From assembly GCA_012522415.1 (NCBI GenBank), contig JAAYKM010000042.1, positions 1 through 47,101 on the forward strand: 47,101 bases of DNA. The letters are read 5' to 3'. The number at the start of each line of letters is the position of its first letter. Positions within the stretch are counted from its first letter, which is position 1. Of this stretch, positions 28,008-35,236 are shown piece by piece. Source of the stretch: Deltaproteobacteria bacterium. GTDB taxonomy: Bacteria > Desulfobacterota > Syntrophia > Syntrophales > JAAYKM01. The notes beneath the pieces are model-generated. The model did no database searches. It had not been told where the DNA came from and saw nothing but the letters and a program-made list of their open reading frames with translations. The position numbers were made by a program, and so were the translations under genes.

Positions 28008-28652
28008 ATGCCCGGCCATCAAAACACAGTGATCCGTAGCGACGAACTCGACATTCTCCAGGAGGTGATGAACATCGCCTTCGGAAAAGCCAGTGCTGAT
28101 CTTGCAGAACATATTGATATTTATGTTAAATTGAGTGTTCCCGATGTCCGGGTGATTCCTGCCGTCCGGCTTCCGTCCTATTTCGTGGAAATGATCGGGA
28201 GACAGGAACGAGTCAGCATTGTCGAACAGAAATTCTGGGGTAAATTCAGCGGTTATGCTCTCCTTCTCTTCGCTTCGGGCGCAGACAGCGACCTGATCTC
28301 CATCCTGTCCTGTGAAGACCCCCATCTGTTTCATGATGAAGCCGGCGATGAACTGGCCAAGGGAGCCCTCATGGAAATCGGCAACATCGTTGTCGGGGCG
28401 TGCGTGGGAAAAATTGCGGAACTTCTTAATGATGTCATGGTTTATTCACCTCCGGTTGTGCTTTTGGAAAAATCCGCCGCAGATATTATTCCCGACGAAA
28501 TGTTCAATCCCGAGGACAGCGCCGTTATTCTCAAGGCCCTTTTCCGCTTTGAAAACAGGGCGGTGAGCGGTATGCTGGTTTTGCTCTTCAGTCAGACGAG
28601 CGTGGCTTGGTTGAAAAAAGCCCTGAAAGAATTCATGGAGCAGTATGAGTGA
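28008..28652 (+). CDS. cheC: CheC-family CheY-P phosphatase
   Basis: The 214-residue protein holds the two pseudo-symmetric CheC/FliY helices, LDILQEVMNIAFGKASADLA and AKGALMEIGNIVVGACVGKIA, each with the ExxN(I) catalytic pair that attacks aspartyl phosphate on CheY. It should dephosphorylate the receiver encoded directly upstream. The start is uncertain: the ATG at 28008 is chosen over an in-frame TTG at 27999 and a longer frame that overlaps the receiver gene. The stop overlaps the next gene's GTG by 4 nt. Confidence 0.88.
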   Translation: MPGHQNTVIRSDELDILQEVMNIAFGKASADLAEHIDIYVKLSVPDVRVIPAVRLPSYFVEMIGRQERVSIVEQKFWGKFSGYALLLFASGADSDLISILSCEDPHLFHDEAGDELAKGALMEIGNIVVGACVGKIAELLNDVMVYSPPVVLLEKSAADIIPDEMFNPEDSAVILKALFRFENRAVSGMLVLLFSQTSVAWLKKALKEFMEQYE

Positions 28653-29593
28653 TTTTTTCTCAGGTATTCGATATCCTTGACACCGGCATTGTCATTTTGG
28701 ATCGGGATCTCAAGGTCTTTCGCTGGAATTACTGGATGGAACGGCACAGCGGCATTGCGGCGGACCGTATCATCGGGCAGTCCCTTTTTGATTTTTTCCC
28801 TGATCTGGATAATCCGCGTTTTTTCCGCAGCTGCCGTTGCGTCGTCGGTTTGGGGAATCTCTATTTTTTTTCACAGAAGCTCCATCGTTACCTCTTTCCG
28901 TTCAAGCCCGTCAGTACACTGGACAAACGCTTTCCCTTCATGCAGCAGTCATGCAACATGGGCCCCATCCGGGATGAGAACGGTGAAATTACCTACATCT
29001 GCATCACCGTCCAGGATGTGACGGATATTGCCGTTTATGAACAACGGCTGATCGAGATGAACATGAAGGACGGCTTGACAGGTACATATAACCGTCGTTT
29101 CCTCAATATCCGTTTGCGGGAGGAGATCAACCGGGCCCTTCGTTACGGGAATCCTCTCAGTCTCATCATGTTCGATCTGGACCACTTCAAAGCCGTCAAT
29201 GACATACACGGCCATCCGTTCGGTGACCATATTCTCCAGGCCGTAACGGTGCTCATCGGTACCCTGATCCGGAACAGCGATATCCTGGCGCGTTATGGGG
29301 GAGAGGAGTTTTGTTGCATCCTGCCGGAGACGAATCTGGACCAAGCGAGGGTGATAGCCGAGCGATGCCGCCGTACGGTTGAAGAAAGCATGTTCCGATT
29401 TCAGGGAATCGATGCCCGCATTACCATCAGTTTGGGTATCACACAGATGGTTGATGGAATGGACACCCCCGAAAAGCTGATTGATCGTGCAGACCAAGCT
29501 CTTTACACGGCCAAAAGGGGGGGCCGTAACCGGGTTGCTCCATCCGGAACCTTAGAAGAGAAGCAGGATACGGACGACAAGATGCAGGTTTGA
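28649..29593 (+). CDS. PAS-GGDEF diguanylate cyclase
   Basis: The 314-residue protein begins with a PAS sensor domain (VFDILDTGIVILDRDLKVFRWN, about residues 5-130), followed by a linker helix and a GGDEF domain with MKDGLTGTYNRRF and the active site YGGEEF near residue 218. An RNSD tetrad five residues before GGEEF matches the inhibitory I-site RxxD, so product inhibition by cyclic di-GMP is expected. There is no membrane segment. Its GTG start overlaps cheC (GTGA), which ties c-di-GMP synthesis to the CheY/CheC pair. Confidence 0.92.
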   Translation: MIFSQVFDILDTGIVILDRDLKVFRWNYWMERHSGIAADRIIGQSLFDFFPDLDNPRFFRSCRCVVGLGNLYFFSQKLHRYLFPFKPVSTLDKRFPFMQQSCNMGPIRDENGEITYICITVQDVTDIAVYEQRLIEMNMKDGLTGTYNRRFLNIRLREEINRALRYGNPLSLIMFDLDHFKAVNDIHGHPFGDHILQAVTVLIGTLIRNSDILARYGGEEFCCILPETNLDQARVIAERCRRTVEESMFRFQGIDARITISLGITQMVDGMDTPEKLIDRADQALYTAKRGGRNRVAPSGTLEEKQDTDDKMQV

Positions 29594-29693
29594 AATTACG
29601 GACTTTTCCCTCACCTTTTTCCCCCTATCTTTTTGACATGAGCCGTGAAATCTGGTAGATCAGGACCACATTTTTGACTTGAGGAGAAAGCCT

Positions 29694-30233
29694 ATGGAAA
29701 ACGAAGAAAGCCTGTTCGTGCTGATTGAAACGGACAAGGGAACGATCCGCCTTCAACTTTTTGCCGACCGCGTTCCAGCGACGGTGGGTAATTTTGTCAA
29801 TCTGTGCCGACGGGGCTACTATGACGGCCTGACATTCCACCGCGTTATCGCTGATTTCATGATCCAGGGCGGCTGCCCCTTGGGCACGGGGACTGGCGGT
29901 CCGGGGTACCGTTTTGACGATGAATTCCTGCCCGATCTGAAACATGACCGGCCGGGTGTTCTTTCCATGGCCAACGCAGGCCCCGGGACCAATGGAAGTC
30001 AGTTTTTTATCACCCATGTGCCCACGCCGTGGCTGGATCAGCATCACACCGTGTTTGGCGAGGTGGTATCTCCGGCGGACCAGGAAGTCGTCAACAGCAT
30101 CCGTCAGGGTGACCGAATCCGCCAGATGGTGGTCGAAGGAGATTGTACAAGCCTGTTTGAGCGGATCAAGGGCGACCTCGATGCCTGGAACCGGACCCTG
30201 GACGAATGCTTCCCGAAACTGAAACCGACCTGA
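29694..30233 (+). CDS. Cyclophilin-type peptidyl-prolyl cis-trans isomerase
   Basis: The 179-residue product contains the cyclophilin core: [67 protein letters not shown] and [10 protein letters not shown], with the catalytic Arg in FHRV. No signal peptide, so it is cytoplasmic. The ATG at 29694 follows a GAGGAGAAAG ribosome-binding site. The last 40 residues ([20 protein letters not shown]) extend beyond the minimal domain. mutY follows 8 nt later. Confidence 0.93.
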   Translation: MENEESLFVLIETDKGTIRLQLFADRVPATVGNFVNLCRRGYYDGLTFHRVIADFMIQGGCPLGTGTGGPGYRFDDEFLPDLKHDRPGVLSMANAGPGTNGSQFFITHVPTPWLDQHHTVFGEVVSPADQEVVNSIRQGDRIRQMVVEGDCTSLFERIKGDLDAWNRTLDECFPKLKPT

Positions 30234-30241
30234 CGTGACCC

Positions 30242-31333
30242 ATGTCCCATGGCGCTCGTAGCCGAGAGCCGGAGTGCGCCCCTTTTCCGGTGTGGAGGCT
30301 CCTGTCCTGGTACCGGATGAATTGCCGTTCCCTTCCCTGGAGGGAGACACGGGATCCTTACCGGATCTGGTTATCGGAAATCATGCTGCAACAGACTCAG
30401 GTCGCGACGGTTATCCCTTACTATGAGCGTTTTCTGCAGCGCTTTCCGACCCTTTGCGATCTGGCCCGTGCGACCGAGGAGGATGTGCTCCAGATCTGGG
30501 AGAATCTGGGCTATTACAACCGAGCCCGGCAACTGCATCGGGCTGCACGCATGGTTGTGGAAAAATTTGGAGGTGAAATTCCCCGGGATTTTGATAATTT
30601 GCTCCGGCTCCCCGGTATCGGCGCCTATACGGCCGGGGCGATACTCAGTATCGCTTTTGGAGCAACCGTCCCGGCGATCGATGGCAACGCGCGGCGTGTA
30701 CTATGCCGTTTTTACGCCCTACCCGGTGTTAACGCGGACCCGAAAGGGTATCGCTGCCTGGCGGACAGGGTGATGCGGATCCTCCCGGCTTCTCAGCCCG
30801 GGTGTTTCAACCAGGCTTTGATGGAACTCGGTGCCACACTGTGCCGATCCCGAAAACCCCTGTGCGATTTATGTCCCCTCCTGGAGCAATGTCTGGCCCG
30901 GAGGCGCGGCCAGACCGATTTCTTCCCGATGCCGGCGAAGAAGAAAATCACCCCTGTCCGGACAGCCGTTGCAGCCCTCATCCGTGATGACCGGGGGTGT
31001 GTGCTGGTGGTCAAGCGTCCTCCATCCGGCCTCCTCGGGTCGCTCTGGAAATTCCCGGGCGGTTTTGCGGAACGGGAGGAGACGCCATTTCAGGCTTTGA
31101 AGCGGACCGTAACAGAGGAGGTTGGCCTGCGCATTATCGAGGCTTCGTTTCAGGGGACGGTCAAGCACGCCTACACCCATTTTCGCCTGTGCTTGCATAT
31201 TTTTACAGGAAAGGTCTCCCCGGGGGAAGCCAAAAGGACGGGGTGCGCGGATTGCCGATGGATTGACCCCAAAGCAATCGGGCAATTACCCTTCTCCCGG
31301 GCCGACCGACTGGCCGGAAATCATCTCCCGTGA
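30242..31333 (+). CDS. mutY: A/G-specific adenine DNA glycosylase
   Basis: The 363-residue MutY removes adenine mispaired with 8-oxoguanine. The catalytic Glu is in SEIMLQQTQV, the helix-hairpin-helix in LPGIGAYTAGAI, the catalytic Asp in VPAIDGNARRV, and the [4Fe-4S] ligands in CRSRKPLCDLCPLLEQC (CX6CX2CX5C). A C-terminal Nudix-like 8-oxoG recognition domain follows (AALIRDDRGCVLVVKRPPSG, LWKFPGG). The length is standard. The ribosome-binding site is poor, so it may be coupled to the cyclophilin gene. Confidence 0.95.
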   Translation: MSHGARSREPECAPFPVWRLLSWYRMNCRSLPWRETRDPYRIWLSEIMLQQTQVATVIPYYERFLQRFPTLCDLARATEEDVLQIWENLGYYNRARQLHRAARMVVEKFGGEIPRDFDNLLRLPGIGAYTAGAILSIAFGATVPAIDGNARRVLCRFYALPGVNADPKGYRCLADRVMRILPASQPGCFNQALMELGATLCRSRKPLCDLCPLLEQCLARRRGQTDFFPMPAKKKITPVRTAVAALIRDDRGCVLVVKRPPSGLLGSLWKFPGGFAEREETPFQALKRTVTEEVGLRIIEASFQGTVKHAYTHFRLCLHIFTGKVSPGEAKRTGCADCRWIDPKAIGQLPFSRADRLAGNHLP

Positions 31334-31475
31334 CGAGGCGCGGTGGGGTGTGCCTGAAGTCTTTTCACCGGTGGGCGCTTCGATACCACCCAATCTGAAA
31401 ACTTTACTTTCTTAGGAAAATCCGTTATCCTGAATCCGACTTGAACCGGCCTCAGGCTGTGCGACAGCTCGAGGA

Positions 31476-32078
31476 ATGGCAAAAAAACCGATTGATGACA
31501 AGAGGTTGCTTCAGGTGATGAAAGAGGACGCGTTGGTGATCCGCTGTCTTAACTGTGGTACGAAGAACCGGATACCGGAGGGGCGGATGAATGACCGCCC
31601 GATCTGTGGAAAGTGTCGGGCCTGTCTGGATGACATGATCATCCGCTGTCTCCGATGCGGAGCAAAAAACCGGATGCCGGAGAATCGTTTCAACGAGAGA
31701 CCCATCTGCGGCCGCTGTGGCGCCCCGTTGGTTGTGGAGGGCGCACCGGCGAAACCAATGGAAATCACCGACGCGACTTTTCTCCGGGAAGTTCTGACCT
31801 ACTCGGGATCCGTTTTGGTGGATTGCTGGGCCCCTTGGTGCGGACCCTGCCGAGTCGTCGAACCAATTATGGCGGAACTGGCGGCCAAATACGCCGGCGG
31901 AATCAAGGTGACGAAACTCAATGTTGATGAAAATCCCCTGACCGCTTCCCAGTACAATATCCGGAATATCCCGACCATGCTGCTCTTCAAGGAGGGAAAG
32001 CTGGTCAATACCTTGGTCGGCGCCCTGCCGAGGGAGGATGTCGAGCGCCATATTCTGGCCGTTATGCGGATGAATTGA
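31476..32078 (+). CDS. Thioredoxin 2-like protein with two tandem zinc-binding modules
   Basis: The 200-residue protein has a standard thioredoxin domain (about 95-200, active site WCGPC at 121-125, DENP, IRNIPTMLLF). It is preceded by two copies of the CxxC-x16-CxxC zinc module of TrxC-type thioredoxins. The cysteines are C24/C27/C44/C47 and C58/C61/C78/C81, an exact 34-residue period. The copies share RCLxCGxKNRxPE and RPICGxC. Ordinary TrxC has one such module. Zinc-containing thioredoxins act in oxidative-stress reduction. The start ATG is only 1 nt from a GAGG, so initiation may be weak. Confidence 0.9.
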   Translation: MAKKPIDDKRLLQVMKEDALVIRCLNCGTKNRIPEGRMNDRPICGKCRACLDDMIIRCLRCGAKNRMPENRFNERPICGRCGAPLVVEGAPAKPMEITDATFLREVLTYSGSVLVDCWAPWCGPCRVVEPIMAELAAKYAGGIKVTKLNVDENPLTASQYNIRNIPTMLLFKEGKLVNTLVGALPREDVERHILAVMRMN

Positions 32079-32114
32079 ATCGTCCAGACCTTGGCGGAAA
32101 AGGTGAGGGAGGCA

Positions 32115-32657
32115 ATGTCCGATTATCACATCAAGGAGAAGCAGGTGTATCAGTGCCGGATCTTTTCCGTCTATGAGGGTGAGTACCGATTGCCCGACGG
32201 GCGCGTAAACCGGCAGACCCGAGTGGAACATAAACCCTGTGTGGCCGTTGTCCCCGTTGATGACCTGGGCCGGATTCTTCTTATCAAACAGTACCGTTAC
32301 GCCGTCAACCAGGACCTGTTGGAAATACCGGCGGGCAGCATGGACAAGGGAGGCGAGTCGCCGGAGATGAGCGCCCGGAGAGAATTGGCGGAAGAGACGG
32401 GTTACGACGCCGCAAACTGGATGCCGCTGTTCGAAGGTTATCTTCTTCCTGGATACTGCAACGAGTACATGTACTTCTTTCTCGCCACCCGCCTTTTCCC
32501 GGCGCCCCTGCCGCCTGACGATGATGAGTGTATTGAAGTGCTTCCCGTTTTACCGGAGGAGGCGATGGCGATGATCAAAAGAGGCGATATCATTGATGCA
32601 AAGACCGCCTTGGGGATCTGCATGGCCCGGAAATACCTGGCCGGGCATTTCGTATGA
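32115..32657 (+). CDS. Nudix hydrolase, ADP-ribose pyrophosphatase type
   Basis: The 180-residue product has the ADP-ribose pyrophosphatase pattern: AVVPVDDLGRILLIKQYRYAV, LEIPAGSMDKGGE, then RRELAEETGY, the Nudix box, and a PGYCNEYMYFFLAT strand. The box carries one extra residue between its first Gly and first Glu (GSMDKGGE). It probably hydrolyses ADP-ribose or a similar nucleoside diphosphate. The ATG at 32115 has a GAGGGAGG site; a TTG at 32091 is less likely. Confidence 0.88.
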   Translation: MSDYHIKEKQVYQCRIFSVYEGEYRLPDGRVNRQTRVEHKPCVAVVPVDDLGRILLIKQYRYAVNQDLLEIPAGSMDKGGESPEMSARRELAEETGYDAANWMPLFEGYLLPGYCNEYMYFFLATRLFPAPLPPDDDECIEVLPVLPEEAMAMIKRGDIIDAKTALGICMARKYLAGHFV

Positions 32658-32742
32658 ACGCACTCCCTGTTCCGACGGCGCCGGAGTATGGAACCGGTTC
32701 ACCCCCCTGTTTCACCTGTATTCCAGGATCCTCGGCAGGGGT

Positions 32743-33246
32743 TCAACGCAAGCCTCTGTTCCTCTTTTCCAATTCGATTTCTAGGTTTTTCAGATTTTGC
32801 AGATCCTTCTTCAATTGTTCGTTTTCCTGAAGCAGACGTATCGTTTCCTGGCGGCACTGGTTTTCGGATTCCTCACATTTTGTCTTTTGGGACAGAAGGC
32901 CCTCGCAGAGTCTGAGGCTCCCTTTCATTTTTTCCTCACAGGCTTGCTGCAGATCCATCAGCAGAATCAGAGCTTCGGCCGTGTTAAGCCACTTGCTGTC
33001 CGGATAAGACTGAGTCAACCGGGCCAGGAGGGCCCGGGCTTTCAAGCCGTTGCCGGTTTCTGTACCGTTTGGCTGCGTGAGTGCTGTCGCCGCCTCGATC
33101 AGCAGGTCCTCTGCCGGGGGGAGGGGAGTGGTCGCCCGATCTAAATTGTTCGTTTCCGTGACGGGTTCTTTGGTGACCGCCGTTCTGTCTGCCGCGCAGG
33201 CACCAAGCAAGAAGATACAAGTGAATAACACGGCGATTTTTTTCAT
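32743..33246 (-). CDS. Coiled-coil lipoprotein
   Basis: The 167-residue product has a classical lipoprotein signal (MKKIAVLFTCIFLLGAC, cleavage before Cys17). A short helical repeat region follows (ALLARLTQSYPDSKWLNTAEALI, TPR-like), then a C-terminal coiled coil (ENEQLKKDLQNLKNLEIELEKR). It is probably anchored in the envelope facing the periplasm. A good AAAGGA ribosome-binding site precedes the ATG. It follows the HAMP-GGDEF gene by 75 nt on the same strand and may be co-transcribed with it. The exact function is unknown. Confidence 0.78.
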   Translation of the reverse strand: MKKIAVLFTCIFLLGACAADRTAVTKEPVTETNNLDRATTPLPPAEDLLIEAATALTQPNGTETGNGLKARALLARLTQSYPDSKWLNTAEALILLMDLQQACEEKMKGSLRLCEGLLSQKTKCEESENQCRQETIRLLQENEQLKKDLQNLKNLEIELEKRNRGLR

Positions 33247-33321
33247 GGTTCATCCTTTTCACCGAGAAAGATTTCCCTGTGGCACGCCCTTAAGCAAGAA
33301 AAGGGGAGGGGCTCCCGCCGA

Positions 33322-34659
33322 TTAGCCGGTCGGGGTTTCTATCTCTTCCAGCTTGACGACGTTGTTCCCCTTCATGGCTTTTACGATTTCCTTTAATTCC
33401 GCCGCCTTCCTCGCCATATCCAGGGAGTTCTGAAAACGGGTGCCGTCATCGCTGACGATGGCAATGGTCACCGTGATCAGGGGGAATTTGCGTAGAATTC
33501 CCTGTCGGTCCTTCCCGACGATGAACCCGGTTTCCCGATCACCCCCACTGTAAAATTTGCTAATACGCGAGTCGAAATCACGGGCGACGGCACGGCATAT
33601 TTCTTCCGCCCGCTCGGGTTCCGCAATGATGATGAAATCGTCTCCGCCGACATGGCCGATAAAATCAGTCGCGTTCCCTCCAGTTCTGCTGTGGTCCCTC
33701 AGGATATGGGCGACTTCCTTGATCACTTCGCTGCCCCAGGCATAACCGTACTTGTCGGCAAAAGGTTTGAAATGGTCGAGATCCACGTGGCATAGGGAAA
33801 AGCGCTTTCCCGCCGAAAGACGGCTCTCGATGGCCTCTTCGATAGCCAGGTTTCCGGGAAGGCCGGTCAGAGGGCTTTCTTCCCGTAACTTTGTCTCGAG
33901 GATTTTCAAGCGATCTTTCATTATTCGGAAGGCCTTGGCCAGGCTGCCGATCTCGTCATGACGAATGATGTTGACGGGATAGTCGAATTGCCCTTCGGCG
34001 ATGGCCCCGGTTGCGCGCTTCAACTGAACGAGCGGTCGGGAGATGTTGAGGGTGATCGCGATGGCGAGGATGAGACCTGCGGTCAGGCTGATGGAGCTGA
34101 GAAACATGGTCATGCGCGTAGATTTTTGACCTTCCCTGTTGATCAACGTCAGTCGGCTACGAATGCCGGCTTCGGCGGCCTTCTGAAGATTTTTTGTTGC
34201 CTGGGTTAAATTACTCATCAGGCGGTCGCCTTTTTCTCGGGACAGATTCATCGATTCTTCCGGACCGTTTGTCCGAATCAGGCCGACCTGTTCGCGAAAA
34301 ATATCGCCGTGCTGACGGCTGAGCGCGGCAATCCGGTCGAGATCTTTACGGATATCCCCTTGAGAGGAACGACGGGTTTTGACAAGCAGAACCTCCAGTT
34401 CCTTCTGTTTCGCCCAGTAAATGGCTTCGATGGAAGGGTCTTTTAGAATCAGATATTTCTTGCCCGTTCCCTCGAGGTCCAGAATAATCCCCGCCATTTG
34501 TTTGGCGGTGTTCATAAGCGAAAAATCCCAGTTTGCCAGATTAAAAGCCAGATCGTTGATGCGGTACAAACTGACAATGGCATAGGTGCTCGATAGCACC
34601 GTCAGCATCGCCATAAAAAAATAAATAAGCAGTAATTTTCTGCTGATTGTCAGTCTCAT
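33322..34659 (-). CDS. Membrane-bound HAMP-GGDEF protein with GGDDF active site
   Basis: The 445-residue protein has a first membrane helix (LLLIYFFMAMLTVLSSTYAI), a mainly helical periplasmic sensor region to about residue 175, and a second helix (MFLSSISLTAGLILAIAITL). A HAMP linker (RPLVQLKRATGAIAEG) and a GGDEF domain follow. The domain opens with SPLTGLPGNLAIEEAI and has GGDDF at the signature position. The usual fourth-position Glu is Asp, and no RxxD I-site is present (NATD), so catalysis and feedback may be altered. An insertion (FYSGGDRETGFIVGKDRQG) is shared by a known subgroup of GGDEF domains. The ATG at 34659 has AGGGA at good spacing. Confidence 0.85.
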   Translation of the reverse strand: MRLTISRKLLLIYFFMAMLTVLSSTYAIVSLYRINDLAFNLANWDFSLMNTAKQMAGIILDLEGTGKKYLILKDPSIEAIYWAKQKELEVLLVKTRRSSQGDIRKDLDRIAALSRQHGDIFREQVGLIRTNGPEESMNLSREKGDRLMSNLTQATKNLQKAAEAGIRSRLTLINREGQKSTRMTMFLSSISLTAGLILAIAITLNISRPLVQLKRATGAIAEGQFDYPVNIIRHDEIGSLAKAFRIMKDRLKILETKLREESPLTGLPGNLAIEEAIESRLSAGKRFSLCHVDLDHFKPFADKYGYAWGSEVIKEVAHILRDHSRTGGNATDFIGHVGGDDFIIIAEPERAEEICRAVARDFDSRISKFYSGGDRETGFIVGKDRQGILRKFPLITVTIAIVSDDGTRFQNSLDMARKAAELKEIVKAMKGNNVVKLEEIETPTG

Positions 34660-35044
34660 ATCAGGGTTCCCTAGCATCCACACCTAATCTAATCGGAAAA
34701 ATTAGCATACAGGTCATTGTTCCGCAAAGTGGAAAGTGAAGATACCGGAGAAGTTTTTTCAGGGTGGGCTGGGCTTTGGGGGAGCATGGTCGGGCAACAC
34801 GGTTTTTCTTTCGGAAAAGACAGGATAAGCCTGCTTTCGGTTGTTCCCCTGTGCGGCTTCCGGCGATCACTCGGCCTTGGTTTATTTTTGGAAAAGCATT
34901 GGCCATAAGCCTCTACGTTATGAACTGAGCAATTTTCATCGTTCCACTTCCAATTTGGCCTGTATGTGAGGAAAGATCCGGGGGGAGGTGTTTGAGGCAG
35001 AAAGAACCGGGCGTGATATCCAGTTTACATCATGGATATAATTG
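34660..35044. other. Intergenic region between HAMP-GGDEF gene and tRNA-Glu
   Basis: No supportable gene in about 385 nt. A 7-bp inverted repeat (ATATCCA at 35016-35022, TGGATAT at 35033-35039) lies just past the tRNA-Glu 3' end, but without a T-run it is not a clear terminator. Confidence 0.5.
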
Positions 35045-35120
35045 TGGCGTCCCCACGGGGATTCGAACCCCGGTTACCGGCGTGAAAGGCCGGTGTCCTA
35101 GGCCTCTAGACGATGGGGAC
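35045..35120 (-). tRNA. tRNA-Glu (anticodon TTC)
   Basis: The minus strand folds as a cloverleaf. The acceptor stem is GTCCCCA/TGGGGAC with discriminator G and an encoded CCA at 35045-35047. The anticodon stem is CCGGC/GCCGG around the loop CTTTCAC (anticodon TTC), and the T-arm is CGGGGTTCGAATCCCCG. Length 76 nt. Confidence 0.97.
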
Positions 35121-35177
35121 GGCGATTTCAAAGCCAACATCAATGACCGGAAGGCATCGACATGGAATTGGTGCTTG

Positions 35178-35206
35178 CTTATAATGATTGCCGATAAATA
35201 AGTCAA
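35178..35206 (-). promoter_or_regulatory. Promoter of tRNA-Glu
   Basis: On the minus strand TTGACT (35206-35201) is followed after exactly 17 nt by TATAAG (35183-35178), about 58 nt before the tRNA 5' end. Both boxes are near consensus. Confidence 0.75.
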
Positions 35207-35236
35207 GAAACAAATGATTTCACCACGGATATTTTT

